Source: Lachnospiraceae bacterium (GTDB taxonomy: Bacteria; Bacillota; Clostridia; Lachnospirales; Anaerotignaceae). Taken from it: DNA of 64,000 nt. The position numbers were made by a program, and so were the translations under genes. Below are positions 46,445 to 55,516 of the stretch, piece by piece. The notes below the pieces were generated by a model that worked only from the letters and a program-made list of their open reading frames with translations, did no database searches and was not told the DNA's origin. Location: NCBI GenBank assembly GCA_019422065.1, contig JAHZEA010000003.1, positions 119,014 to 183,013 on the forward strand, given 5' to 3'. Positions within the stretch are counted from its first letter, which is position 1. Each line of letters opens with the position of its first letter.

Positions 46445-47680
46445 TTAAGAATGTGACCTGTATTCACCGTTTATCCTTATATATTCATGTCCTAAATCAC
46501 AGCCGTAGCTTCTTGCCTTTGCTGTGCCGTCTTTTAATACGATTGTTATATAAATATCCTGCTGACTTAATATGTCAGAGGCTAAATTTTCGTCAAAACT
46601 TACCGGCTCTCCGTTATCCATAAGCAGTATACGGCCTTTTTCACTGCTCATTTCAACCTTTAAATTATCCGGATTAAAATAAGCTCCGCTGCCGCCCATA
46701 GCCGCCGCAATTCTGCCCCAGTTGGCATCTTCGCCGTACATAGCAGTTTTAACAAGGTCATTTGTAACTATGGCCTTAGCAAGTATTCTTGCGTCCTCGG
46801 TTGTTTTAGCTCCTGCCAAATCCACCTGTATAAATTTTGAAGCTCCTTCGCCGTCGTGGATAATATCCCTTGCGAATTTCTCGTGTATAAAAAGCAGTGC
46901 CCTTTCAAAAGCTTCATAAAACTCATTTTCTTCTGTAATTTCTTCGTTTTGGGCAAGACCGTTAGCCATAATAAGAGCCATATCATTGGTGCTTGTGGCA
47001 CCGTCAACTGAAATCATGTTATAAGTTTCCCTAACGGCATTGGAAACAGCTTTCTGCAATAATTCCTGCGAAATATTAATATCAGTTGTAACAAAAGAAA
47101 GCACTGTTGCCATGTTAGGGTGAATCATACCGCTGCCCTTTGCCATGCCGCCTATTTTAACTATTTTGCCGCCGATATTAAGCTCAACAGCTATTTCCTT
47201 AATAAAAGTATCCGTTGTTATAATTCCCGCTGCGGCATTTTTAGCACTGTCTCTTTTGTTTGAAAGCTCCGGATAAGTTTCCTCTATGCCTTTAAGCACC
47301 TTTTCCATAGGCATTTGAAGGCCTATAATGCCTGTTGCAGCTGTAAGTATTTCTTCTTTATTTACACCCATAAGCCATGCCATAGCCTGAGCCATCATTT
47401 CGTTATCGCTGATACCCTTTTGACCTGTGCAGGCATTGGCATTGCCGCTTACACACACAAGCCCTCTTACAAGACCGCCTTTTTTTGTAATATTACTATT
47501 CCAAATAACCGGCGCGGCTTTTATTCTGTTTTGAGTATAGACGCCTGCTGCCTTAGCCGGTACGTCGCTTGTTAAAAGAGCAATGTCTTTTTTTACTTTT
47601 TTAATTCCTATATGCCTTCCGGCGGCTTTAAAGCCTTCCGGTGCTGTTATTCCTCCGTCTATAACTCTCATCAGTCTCAA
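46445..47680 (-). CDS. argJ: Glutamate N-acetyltransferase / ornithine acetyltransferase paralogue (copy 2)
   Basis: A second ArgJ-family protein (411 residues), clearly diverged from copy 1 along its length. The self-cleavage site (Thr192 in MIHPNMATVLSF) and T116-G117 are kept, and the usual His187 is present. The DGDTSTND motif reads DGATSTND (A228), the reverse of the change in copy 1. It may differ in acetyl donor or acceptor, or the two may form mixed assemblies. The start is TTG at 47680, 7 bases after AGGAGG; the ATG 9 bases later is too far away. It lies between argC and argJ. Confidence 0.93.
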   Translation of the reverse strand: MRLMRVIDGGITAPEGFKAAGRHIGIKKVKKDIALLTSDVPAKAAGVYTQNRIKAAPVIWNSNITKKGGLVRGLVCVSGNANACTGQKGISDNEMMAQAMAWLMGVNKEEILTAATGIIGLQMPMEKVLKGIEETYPELSNKRDSAKNAAAGIITTDTFIKEIAVELNIGGKIVKIGGMAKGSGMIHPNMATVLSFVTTDINISQELLQKAVSNAVRETYNMISVDGATSTNDMALIMANGLAQNEEITEENEFYEAFERALLFIHEKFARDIIHDGEGASKFIQVDLAGAKTTEDARILAKAIVTNDLVKTAMYGEDANWGRIAAAMGGSGAYFNPDNLKVEMSSEKGRILLMDNGEPVSFDENLASDILSQQDIYITIVLKDGTAKARSYGCDLGHEYIRINGEYRSHS

Positions 47681-47703
47681 GTAATTTCCTCCTTAAAAAT
47701 CCA

Positions 47704-48747
47704 TTATGCAGGGAATATAGGTGGGAAAGCAAGGCCTGTTTTTTCGTCAAGACCAAATAAAATATTCATGTTCTGAACCGCCTGTCCCGCAGCGCCTTTA
47801 ACAAGGTTATCTATAGCGCCTATTACAACTATTCTTCCTGTTCTTTCATCTATTTTAAACCCTATGTCAACAAAGTTAGAACCTTTAACCCATCTTGTTT
47901 CTGGGAATACGCCTTTTTTAGTAAGTCTTATAAAATACTCTTTTCCATAGTGTTTTTCGTAAACTGCTTTTATATCGTCATAAGTATACATTTTGTTTAA
48001 CTTAGCATAGCATGTAGCTAAAATACCACGGTTCATAGGTATAAGATGTGGTGTAAATGAAAGAGTTATTTCTTTGCCTGCGGCATATCCCAGCTGCTCC
48101 TCAATTTCCGGTGTATGTCTGTGAGAAGCTATTTTATAAGCTTTTACACTTTCGTTGCACTCATCAAACATATTGGCAAGAGCAAGACCTCTGCCGGCGC
48201 CTGAAACACCTGATTTAGCGTCTATTACTATTGTATCCAAGTCAATAAGTCCTTCAGCTACCAAAGGTCTTAAAGAAAGTATTGAGCATGTTGTGTAGCA
48301 GCCCGGGTTTGCTATAAGCTGGCTTTCTTTAATTTTATCCCTGTTTACCTCGCAAAGACCATAAACAGCTGTTTTAAGAAGCTCCCTGCCCTCATGCTTT
48401 ACTCCGTACCATTTTTCGTAAACATCAGCATCTTTAATTCTAAAGTCTGCGCCAAAATCCACTACCTTTGCTTTGGAAAGTACGCTTTCTGTTACAACCT
48501 TTGAAGCCACACCGTGAGGAAGTGCCATAAATATAACATCATTTTCATCGGCAAGCTTTTCCATATCCATCTCACCGCAAACCATTTCGTTTATCTCACG
48601 GTAGTTCTCGTAAACTTCATCAAAAGGTTTGCCTACATAGCTGTGGGCTGTAAGAGCATTTATTTTAACTTCCGGGTGCTGCATAAGTATACGTACCAGC
48701 TCGTTTCCTGCATAACCTGTAGCTCCCACTATAGCCGCTTTTATCAT
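47704..48747 (-). CDS. argC: N-acetyl-gamma-glutamyl-phosphate reductase
   Basis: The NADPH-dependent third step of arginine synthesis. The Rossmann motif is GATGYAGNELVRIL (about 8-21); the catalytic Cys is in ANPGCYTTCSILSL (about 146-150), and the HRHTPEIEEQLG stretch carries the catalytic His. Length 347 is normal. The ATG at 48747 follows GGAGGACG; a longer in-frame start has no ribosome site. It is first gene of the argC-argJ2-argJ-argB-argD operon, with its promoter facing that of argG. Confidence 0.96.
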   Translation of the reverse strand: MIKAAIVGATGYAGNELVRILMQHPEVKINALTAHSYVGKPFDEVYENYREINEMVCGEMDMEKLADENDVIFMALPHGVASKVVTESVLSKAKVVDFGADFRIKDADVYEKWYGVKHEGRELLKTAVYGLCEVNRDKIKESQLIANPGCYTTCSILSLRPLVAEGLIDLDTIVIDAKSGVSGAGRGLALANMFDECNESVKAYKIASHRHTPEIEEQLGYAAGKEITLSFTPHLIPMNRGILATCYAKLNKMYTYDDIKAVYEKHYGKEYFIRLTKKGVFPETRWVKGSNFVDIGFKIDERTGRIVVIGAIDNLVKGAAGQAVQNMNILFGLDEKTGLAFPPIFPA

Positions 48748-48863
48748 AATTATCGTCCTCCGTTCATAACCCTTTAAACATAAAAACTGTATTTTATTCA
48801 TTAATAAAAGTATATAAAAAAGAAGTTTCTTTTATTTCGCTTGAAATACCCTTGTTAATGGAT

Positions 48864-48898
48864 TTTATAATTATACAAACTTTTTAAATAATATGCAA
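48864..48898 (-). promoter_or_regulatory. argC promoter with candidate ArgR site
   Basis: On the minus strand: TTGCAT, 17 bases, TATAAT. The -10 box lies within TGTATAATTATA, a near-palindrome over 14 bases, so a repressor bound there would block transcription. A second possible box, TGAATAAAATACA, lies at about 48789-48801 in the leader. Confidence 0.65.
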
Positions 48899-48916
48899 GA
48901 AAAATAAAAAAAATAA

Positions 48917-48952
48917 TTGAAACTTTTCCCATGAGCATGTATAATCATATTA
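48917..48952 (+). promoter_or_regulatory. argG promoter
   Basis: TTGAAA (48917-48922), 17 bases, TATAAT (48940-48945). The -10 lies in TGTATAATCATATT, which matches the argC site at 11 of 14 positions. The -35 boxes of argC and argG are only 18 bases apart, back to back. Confidence 0.7.
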
Positions 48953-49014
48953 CCGTTAAAAACCAAGGCTGTATAAAACAACTTTTGTCTTATATCAGCT
49001 AATATACCACAAAA

Positions 49015-49076
49015 GCGGGAAAAAAGAATATATTTAATCAAATAATTGAAAATTTGGTTGTAAAATGTTTTTCCGC
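49015..49076 (+). other. Structured leader of argG
   Basis: GCGG-g-AAAAA pairs with TTTTTCCGC, enclosing a second small helix (CAAAT with ATTTG), in the about 170-base leader before argG. Just after it lies the 12-bp palindrome GATATTAATATC (49079-49090). No T-box or known riboswitch motif is seen; possible regulatory RNA structure. Confidence 0.35.
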
Positions 49077-49122
49077 GTGATATTAATATCTATATTTATA
49101 TTTATTTTAGGAGGAATACAAA

Positions 49123-50349
49123 ATGTCAAAAGAGAAAATAGTTCTCGCTTATTCCGGCGGACTTGACACAAGCTGCCTTATTCCATGGTTAAAGGAAAAC
49201 TACAACAACGCAGAGATTATAGCCGTTTGCGGCAACGTAGGCCAGGGTAAAGAAACAGAAGGCCTTGAGGAAAAAGCTCTCAGCACAGGCGCAAGCAAGC
49301 TTTATATTGAGGATATTACAGACGAGTTTATTACAGAGGCTATTTATCCATGCGTAAAGGCTAATGCTGTTTACGAAGGCAAATACCTTTTAGGTACATC
49401 AATGGCAAGACCTATTATTGCTAAACGTCTTGTTGAAATAGCACGTAAAGAAGGCGCTACAGCAATCGCCCATGGCGCAACAGGCAAAGGCAACGACCAG
49501 GTTCGTTTTGAGCTTACAATCAAAGCCCTTGCTCCTGATTTAAAAGTTATAGCTCCTTGGAGACTTGATACTTGGAAAATGCAGTCAAGGGAAGATGAAA
49601 TAGCTTACCTTGCTGCTCATGGCATACCTTTCCCTGTTAAAAAGGAAGACAGCTACAGCCGTGACAGAAATATCTGGCACATAAGCCACGAAGGCCTTGA
49701 GCTTGAAGACCCTGCTAATGAGCCAAACTATGAGCACCTTCTTCAGCTTGGTGTTTCTCCTGAAAAAGCACCTGATAAAGACGAGTACGTAACTATTGAC
49801 TTTGAAAAAGGTATTCCTGTTAAAGTAAACGGTGAGGCAATGTCACCAAGAAAGATACTTGAAACACTTAACGAAATAGGCGGAAGAAACGGTATCGGTA
49901 TTACAGACATCTGCGAAAACCGTGTAGTAGGTATGAAGTCAAGAGGTGTATATGAAACTCCTGGCGGAACAATTCTTTACTATGCTCACAGAGAGCTTGA
50001 ATACCTTACACTTGACAAACAGACACAGGCTTGGAACGAGATTAACTCAACTAAGTTTACAGAGCTTGTATACAGCGGTGAGTGGTTTACACCTTTAAGA
50101 GAAAGCCTTTCAGCTTATTTCGACAGTGTAAACGAAGTTGTAACAGGTCAGGTTAAACTTAAACTTTACAAAGGCAATATTATTTCTGCCGGCTCAACAA
50201 GCCCATACTCACTTTACAACGCATCAATAGCAAGCTTTACAACAGGCGAGCTTTACAACCACAAAGACGCTGACGGATTTATAAACCTCTTTGGTCTTCC
50301 TCTTAAAGTACGTGCTATGATGATGCAGAATTTAAAGAATAATAAATAA
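49123..50349 (+). CDS. argG: Argininosuccinate synthase
   Basis: Joins citrulline and aspartate with ATP, the penultimate step to arginine. The PP-loop ATP site is [11 protein letters not shown] (about 9-19), and [13 protein letters not shown] and [10 protein letters not shown] are family signatures. At 408 residues it is the typical class I form. AGGAGG precedes the ATG by 8 bases. It is followed by argH on the same strand, with a repeat and a hairpin in the 100-base gap. Confidence 0.97.
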   Translation: MSKEKIVLAYSGGLDTSCLIPWLKENYNNAEIIAVCGNVGQGKETEGLEEKALSTGASKLYIEDITDEFITEAIYPCVKANAVYEGKYLLGTSMARPIIAKRLVEIARKEGATAIAHGATGKGNDQVRFELTIKALAPDLKVIAPWRLDTWKMQSREDEIAYLAAHGIPFPVKKEDSYSRDRNIWHISHEGLELEDPANEPNYEHLLQLGVSPEKAPDKDEYVTIDFEKGIPVKVNGEAMSPRKILETLNEIGGRNGIGITDICENRVVGMKSRGVYETPGGTILYYAHRELEYLTLDKQTQAWNEINSTKFTELVYSGEWFTPLRESLSAYFDSVNEVVTGQVKLKLYKGNIISAGSTSPYSLYNASIASFTTGELYNHKDADGFINLFGLPLKVRAMMMQNLKNNK

Positions 50350-50389
50350 GTTATAAATAAGTTATAAAAAAGTTATAAAAAGTTATAAA
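50350..50389 (+). repeat. Four GTTATAAA repeats after argG
   Basis: GTTATAAA occurs at 50350, 50361, 50372 and 50382, spaced 11, 11 and 10 bases, beginning at the base after the argG stop. It looks like a decayed tandem duplication of an 11-base unit. Confidence 0.8.
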
Positions 50390-50400
50390 CAAGCTTTATA

Positions 50401-50432
50401 CAAAGACCGGCTTTATACCGGCCTTTGTTTTT
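50401..50432 (+). terminator. Hairpin terminator or attenuator between argG and argH
   Basis: CAAAG-a-CCGG pairs with CCGG-c-CTTTG around CTTTATA, followed by TTTTTAT. If it is efficient, argH would be expressed less than argG or from its own promoter. Confidence 0.7.
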
Positions 50433-50450
50433 ATAGAAAGGAAGAATAAT

Positions 50451-51836
50451 ATGAGCAAACTTTGGGGCGGACGCTTTACAAAGCAGACCGACAGCTTTAC
50501 AGACCATTTTCATTCCTCAATTTCATTTGACCAGAGAATGTATAAAGAGGATATTACAGGCTCAATAGCCCATGCCAAAATGCTTGGCGCACAGGGCATT
50601 ATACCAAAAGAAGACTCTGAATTAATACAGAAAACTTTAAAAGAAATATTAGACGATATTGAAAGCGGCAAAGTTGAGTTTGACGAAAAAGCCGAAGACA
50701 TTCATATGAATATAGAAACAATTCTTATAAGCCGTATAGGCGATGTAGGCAAACGCCTTCATACAGGCCGCAGCCGTAACGACCAAGTGGCTCTTGATAT
50801 AAGAATGTATGTTAAAAAAGAAATCAAAAACATTGAAGGCCTTATTATAAACCTTCAAAAAGTGCTTAACGATATGGCCGGCAAAAATACAGAAACAATT
50901 ATGCCGGGCTATACACACCTTCAAAGGGCACAGCCTATAACATTTGCACACCATCTTTTGGCTTATGTTGAAATGTTCAAAAGGGATTACGACAGACTTG
51001 AAAGTACATATAAACACACAAATGTAATGCCTTTAGGCAGCGGCGCTTTAGCCGGTACAACATACCCTCTTGACAGACAAATGGTATGTGATTTATTAAA
51101 CTTTGACTCAATTACACTTAACAGCCTTGACGGTGTAAGCGACCGTGATTTTTGTATAGAGCTTTTAAACGCTCTTTCAATACTTATGATGCATTTAAGC
51201 CGTTTCTGTGAGGAAATTATACTTTGGAGCAGCCACGAGTTTAAGTTTATAGAACTTGACGACGCTTACTCTACAGGCTCAAGCATTATGCCGCAGAAAA
51301 AGAATCCGGATATGGCAGAGCTTATAAGGGGCAAAACAGGCCGTGTTTACGGCTACCTTATGGGCCTTCTTACAACAATGAAAGGCCTTCCTCTCGCCTA
51401 TAACAAAGACATGCAGGAGGATAAAGAAGGCGTATTTGCAGCCATAGATACAGTTAAAATGTGCCTTCCTGTGTTTACAAACATGGTAAACACTATGACT
51501 GTTAAAAAAGACAGTATGCTTTCAGCGGCTAAAGGCGGCTTTACAAACGCCACAGACGCAGCTGACTGGCTTGTTAAAAAAGGTATGCCATTTAGGGACG
51601 CTCATACCGTTATAGGCCATCTTGTGCTTTACTGCATAAACAACAATACAAACTTAGACGACCTTTCACTTGAAGAATATAAAGCAATATCTCCTGTATT
51701 TGACGAAACAATATACGACGCCATAAGGGTTGAAAAATGCGTTGAGGCAAGAAACATACCAGGCGGCCCGTCTAAAGAATATACAGAAAAGCTTATAAAA
51801 TTAAACGACGAATACATTAAAAACTTAGAAAAGTAA
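50451..51836 (+). CDS. argH: Argininosuccinate lyase
   Basis: Splits argininosuccinate to arginine and fumarate. A 461-residue fumarase/aspartase-superfamily enzyme with the signature loop [12 protein letters not shown] (about 281-292), [13 protein letters not shown] (about 104-116) and [18 protein letters not shown] precedes the ATG. It completes the arginine set together with argG, argCJBD and carB; only argF and carA are missing from the window. Confidence 0.97.
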   Translation: MSKLWGGRFTKQTDSFTDHFHSSISFDQRMYKEDITGSIAHAKMLGAQGIIPKEDSELIQKTLKEILDDIESGKVEFDEKAEDIHMNIETILISRIGDVGKRLHTGRSRNDQVALDIRMYVKKEIKNIEGLIINLQKVLNDMAGKNTETIMPGYTHLQRAQPITFAHHLLAYVEMFKRDYDRLESTYKHTNVMPLGSGALAGTTYPLDRQMVCDLLNFDSITLNSLDGVSDRDFCIELLNALSILMMHLSRFCEEIILWSSHEFKFIELDDAYSTGSSIMPQKKNPDMAELIRGKTGRVYGYLMGLLTTMKGLPLAYNKDMQEDKEGVFAAIDTVKMCLPVFTNMVNTMTVKKDSMLSAAKGGFTNATDAADWLVKKGMPFRDAHTVIGHLVLYCINNNTNLDDLSLEEYKAISPVFDETIYDAIRVEKCVEARNIPGGPSKEYTEKLIKLNDEYIKNLEK

Positions 51837-51905
51837 GACTTAACCGATTATTTATTCGGCTTAAAAAGCTCTTATCAGCAAAGCATGCAAGCGCTCTGTT
51901 TATCC

Positions 51906-51934
51906 AACAGCCGCCAATGGCGGCTGTTTTATTT
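51906..51934 (+). terminator. Terminator after argH
   Basis: AACAGCCGCC pairs perfectly with GGCGGCTGTT around AAT, followed by TTATTT. Confidence 0.88.
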
Positions 51935-51944
51935 GGTTTATAAC

Positions 51945-51976
51945 AAAACCCCGGCGGAATAATCCGCTGGGGTTTT
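51945..51976. terminator. Terminator after ysxC
   Basis: AAAACCCC-a-GCGGA pairs with TCCGC-c-GGGGTTTT around a 4-base loop. On the minus strand it follows the ysxC stop by 20 bases; it could also back up the argH terminator. Confidence 0.85.
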
Positions 51977-51996
51977 ATATTGTTTTCAGTATGTTT

Positions 51997-52596
51997 TTAT
52001 TCTTCTGCAACTCCTAAAAACTCTTTTTCTATTACCTGCCAAAGCTCCTCCTTGCCTTTTTTCTCTACACCGGAAAACGGAATAATATAATCTTCCTGTG
52101 AGCAGCCTAATGTTTTGCGTATTAAGGCAACCTGTTTTTGAATCTGGCTTCTGTTAATTTTATCCAGCTTTGTGGCGGCAATAACTATTTTATAACCATA
52201 GTGCTTAAGCCAGTCATACATAATTATATCGTTTTTTCCCGGCTCGTGGCGTATATCAATAAGCATTACAACACCAACAAGCTCTTTGCGCTTTTGCATG
52301 TATTCTTCTGTCATACGGCTCCAACGGTCTATCTCGCTTTTAGGCGCTTTTGCATAGCCGTAACCAGGTACGTCAACTATATAAAACGCATCATTTACAC
52401 CATAAAAGTTTATAGTACGTGTTTTACCCGGCTGTGAAGATGTTCTGGCAAGCTTATTTCTGCCTACCATAGCATTAATAAGCGTTGATTTACCTACATT
52501 TGACTTGCCTACAAAGGCAATTTCCGTTTTATTATCTTTCGGGTACTGGCTGAAATTAACGCCTACACAACTAAGCTCGGCTTTTTTTACCTCCAT
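51997..52596 (-). CDS. ysxC: Ribosome-biogenesis GTPase YsxC/EngB
   Basis: An essential GTPase needed for 50S subunit assembly. A 199-residue TrmE-Era-EngA-type G domain: G1 is GKSNVGKSTLIN (about 30-41), G3 is DVPGYGYAKA (about 75-84) and G4 is ATKLDKI. The first 10 bases overlap the end of lonA, so translation is coupled. lonA-ysxC is the order also known from Bacillus. Confidence 0.96.
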   Translation of the reverse strand: MEVKKAELSCVGVNFSQYPKDNKTEIAFVGKSNVGKSTLINAMVGRNKLARTSSQPGKTRTINFYGVNDAFYIVDVPGYGYAKAPKSEIDRWSRMTEEYMQKRKELVGVVMLIDIRHEPGKNDIIMYDWLKHYGYKIVIAATKLDKINRSQIQKQVALIRKTLGCSQEDYIIPFSGVEKKGKEELWQVIEKEFLGVAEE

Positions 52597-54923
52597 ACCT
52601 TTTCTCCTTCCGCAACGGCATTTTTAACTACATCGTCCATGTTCGAAACAGCTACAAAGCTTAAACCTTTCTTTATATAATCCGGTATATCCTTAAGCTG
52701 TGGCTTATTTTCTTCCGGTATTAAAACTGTATCTATTCCGGCCTGTTTTGCGGCAGTTACCTTTTCACGCAAGCCGCCTATAGGCAGTACACGGCCTGTA
52801 AGTGTTATTTCGCCTGTCATAGCCACGTTATTTTTAACAGCGGCCTTTGTTAAAGCCGAAATAACAGCCAGTGTCATTGTAATTCCGGCAGAAGGTCCGT
52901 CTTTAGGCACTGCGCCTTCCGGAATATGAATGTGTATATCCGTATCTTTGTAAAAGCTTTCGCTTAAATTAAACCTGTTGCTGTTGGAACGGATATATGT
53001 AATGCCGGCTTTTGCAGACTCCTTCATAACATTACCCATATTACCCGTAAGCTCAATTTTTCCTGTACCCGGCATAGCATTTGCTTCAATCTCTAATGTT
53101 TCTCCGCCTACGCTTGTCCATGCCAAACCACGGGCTACGCCTAAAAGCGGTTTTTCATTAGCTTTAAGGCGGTTAAATTTTTCAGGGCCAAGGTACTTTT
53201 CAATATTCCTTTCAGTTACAGTCACTTTTTTTGTTTTGCCTGAAAGTATTTCAACTACAGCCTTTCGGCAAAGTGTGCCTATCACTCTTTCAAGCTGTCT
53301 TACTCCCGCTTCTCTTGTATAAGAATCTATTATTTTTTCAATAGCATGTTCGCTTATTGAAAGCTGGCTTTTTTCAAGTCCGGCTTCTTTAAGCTCTTTA
53401 GGATGCAAATATTTAACAGCTATGTTCTTTTTCTCGTCAGGCAAATATCCGGCAATCTGTATAATCTCCATTCTATCTTTAAGAGGCCCCGGAATTTTAC
53501 CTATATCATTTGCTGTGCATATAAAAAGCACATCCGAAAGGTCGTACTGCATATCAAGATAGTGGTCAACAAAAGTGCTGTTCTGCTGTGGGTCAAGAAC
53601 TTCCAAAAGTGCTGATGACGGGTCACCATTATAAGAAACACCCAACTTGTCTACCTCGTCCAAAAGCATAAGCGGATTTGTTGTACCTGCTTCTTTCATG
53701 GCATTTAATATTCTGCCCCACATAGCGCCTACATACGTCCTTCTGTGGCCTCTTATTTCTGCCTCATCTCTTACACCGCCTAAAGACATTCTTACATACT
53801 TTCTGCCTGTAGCTCTGGCTATGGATTTGGCTATGGATGTTTTGCCAACTCCCGGAGGGCCTGCAAGACATATTATAGAAGCTCCAGGCTCTTTTGTGTT
53901 CATTCTAACAGCTATAAACTGCAAAATACGTTCTTTAACGTCTTTTAAACCGTAATGGTCTTCATCCAGTATTTTTTCAGCAAGTTTAAGGTCTTTGTTT
54001 TCTTCTGTTTTTTCAGACCAAGGAAGCTTAAGTATGCTCTCTATATAAGTCCTTGAAACATTAAATTCCGGCGATGTAACTGGTATTTTAACCATTCTTT
54101 CGCACTCGTCAGTAACTGTTTTAAGTACATATTCAGGCAGATTTTTTTCTTGAGCTTTTTTCAAAAATCCGTCTTTAATGCCCTGTATTCCGTCTTTATC
54201 TCCAAGCTCCTCGCTTATAACTTTTAACTGCTCTCTTAAATAGTACTCTTTCTGGCTTTCGTCTATATTTTTTCTTACATTTTTTTCTATTTTGCTTTTA
54301 AGCTCAAGTATTTCCAGCTCATTAGTTAAAATCTCTATTACTCTTTTTATTCGCTCTATAGGGTCTATTGTTTCAAGCAGTCTAAGCTTTTCTTCATTGC
54401 TTATATTAATTCCTGCGGCTATGGCATCTGCCAACTGGCCCGGTGTTTTAGCTGAAATTAAAGTCAGCATAACATCATTAGCCGGCATAGCATTGTTAAG
54501 CTTTGTGTACTTTTCGAAGTCCTCATTAGCAAGACGCATAAGAGCCTGAGCCTGTATGTCTTCTTCATACTCAGAAGGCAGTTTATCGTCTATTATTTCG
54601 GCGTCTGATACAAAATACTCCTCAATATGCGTATTTTGTGCATAAGCCCTGTGAAGGCCTTCTACTATAATATGCGTTACATTTGCCGGAAGTTTAAGCA
54701 CCTGCTTTATTTTGCACACTGTGCCTACTTGAGCAAGTCCGTCTTCCGTAGGCTCATTTTCTTCCGAGTCCTTTTGTGTTATTAAAAAAATCATATCATC
54801 ATTATCATGTGACGCCTCAACTGCATCTAATGACAGCTTGCGCCCTATAGGAAAACTTATTACCATATTAGGAAATACCGTAAGGCCTCTTAAAGGCACT
54901 ACCGGCATGTTTTTTATACTCAT
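52587..54923 (-). CDS. lonA: ATP-dependent protease La (LonA)
   Basis: A 778-residue Lon protease degrading misfolded and regulatory proteins in the cytosol. It has an N-terminal substrate-binding domain (to about 310), an AAA+ domain with Walker A GPPGVGKTS (about 353-361) and Walker B PLMLLDEVDKLG, and a C-terminal serine protease domain with the catalytic Ser in KDGPSAGITM and Lys in REKVTAAKQAGI. GAGGTGATTTA precedes the ATG. It has its own promoter after the opposite-strand DUF4491 gene, and is coupled to ysxC. Confidence 0.97.
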   Translation of the reverse strand: MSIKNMPVVPLRGLTVFPNMVISFPIGRKLSLDAVEASHDNDDMIFLITQKDSEENEPTEDGLAQVGTVCKIKQVLKLPANVTHIIVEGLHRAYAQNTHIEEYFVSDAEIIDDKLPSEYEEDIQAQALMRLANEDFEKYTKLNNAMPANDVMLTLISAKTPGQLADAIAAGINISNEEKLRLLETIDPIERIKRVIEILTNELEILELKSKIEKNVRKNIDESQKEYYLREQLKVISEELGDKDGIQGIKDGFLKKAQEKNLPEYVLKTVTDECERMVKIPVTSPEFNVSRTYIESILKLPWSEKTEENKDLKLAEKILDEDHYGLKDVKERILQFIAVRMNTKEPGASIICLAGPPGVGKTSIAKSIARATGRKYVRMSLGGVRDEAEIRGHRRTYVGAMWGRILNAMKEAGTTNPLMLLDEVDKLGVSYNGDPSSALLEVLDPQQNSTFVDHYLDMQYDLSDVLFICTANDIGKIPGPLKDRMEIIQIAGYLPDEKKNIAVKYLHPKELKEAGLEKSQLSISEHAIEKIIDSYTREAGVRQLERVIGTLCRKAVVEILSGKTKKVTVTERNIEKYLGPEKFNRLKANEKPLLGVARGLAWTSVGGETLEIEANAMPGTGKIELTGNMGNVMKESAKAGITYIRSNSNRFNLSESFYKDTDIHIHIPEGAVPKDGPSAGITMTLAVISALTKAAVKNNVAMTGEITLTGRVLPIGGLREKVTAAKQAGIDTVLIPEENKPQLKDIPDYIKKGLSFVAVSNMDDVVKNAVAEGEKVWR

Positions 54924-54953
54924 TAAATCACCTCAAAAAGCATTAATTAATCT

Positions 54954-54982
54954 ATTATACACTAAAAGATATAATCTAACAA
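54954..54982 (-). promoter_or_regulatory. lonA promoter
   Basis: On the minus strand: TTGTTA, 17 bases, TATAAT. No CtsR or HrcA (CIRCE) operator is visible near it. Confidence 0.6.
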
Positions 54983-55115
54983 GTAAGTAGTTTATGCACC
55001 AAATTAAAGATAAAATTTATCGGTTATACACATAAAATAAGCTTTATAAACATATATTTAATTGCTATACTACATATAAAACTATTAAATTAAAACATTT
55101 AAACGGAGAATTAAT

Positions 55116-55415
55116 ATGAATTTTACAGGGCTTATTGCCGCCGGAGCGGCATTTTTAATTATAGGTCTTTTTCATCCTATTGTAATAAAGTGCGAATATT
55201 ATTTTTCTGCAAAAGTATGGCCAGTATTTCTTATTTTAGGCATTATATTTTTAGTGCTTTCAATAATAAACAGCAATATATTAATATCTGTTGTTTTAGG
55301 CATAATAGGCTGTACCTGCCTTTGGAGTATACTTGAGCTTAAAGAACAGGAAAAACGTGTTCAAAAAGGCTGGTTTCCTTCTAATCCAAAACGCAAAAAT
55401 ACCAATAAATACTGA
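55116..55415 (+). CDS. DUF4491 family membrane protein
   Basis: A 99-residue protein recognisable as DUF4491 from MNFTGLIAAGAAFLIIGLFH, the KCEYYFSAKVWPVFL stretch and the late CLWSILELKEQEKRV followed by KGWFPSNPKRK. About three membrane helices and a basic cytoplasmic tail. Function unknown. ACGGAGAATTA precedes the ATG. It lies on the opposite strand in the middle of an otherwise colinear protease block, separating lonB from lonA. Confidence 0.85.
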   Translation: MNFTGLIAAGAAFLIIGLFHPIVIKCEYYFSAKVWPVFLILGIIFLVLSIINSNILISVVLGIIGCTCLWSILELKEQEKRVQKGWFPSNPKRKNTNKY

Positions 55416-55486
55416 GCATTACCAGTGTTATTTGTTCTATGTATATTCAGCTCTTTTCTGGGCTTTAAACTTAAATTATTTAAACT

Positions 55487-55515
55487 AAAAAACGGCGGAT
55501 ATTCCGCCGTTTTTA
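55487..55515. terminator. Bidirectional terminator
   Basis: AAAAACGGCGGA pairs with TCCGCCGTTTTT around a 3- to 4-base loop. It serves the DUF4491 gene and lonB, whose stop is 2 bases away. Confidence 0.92.
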
Positions 55516-55516
55516 A

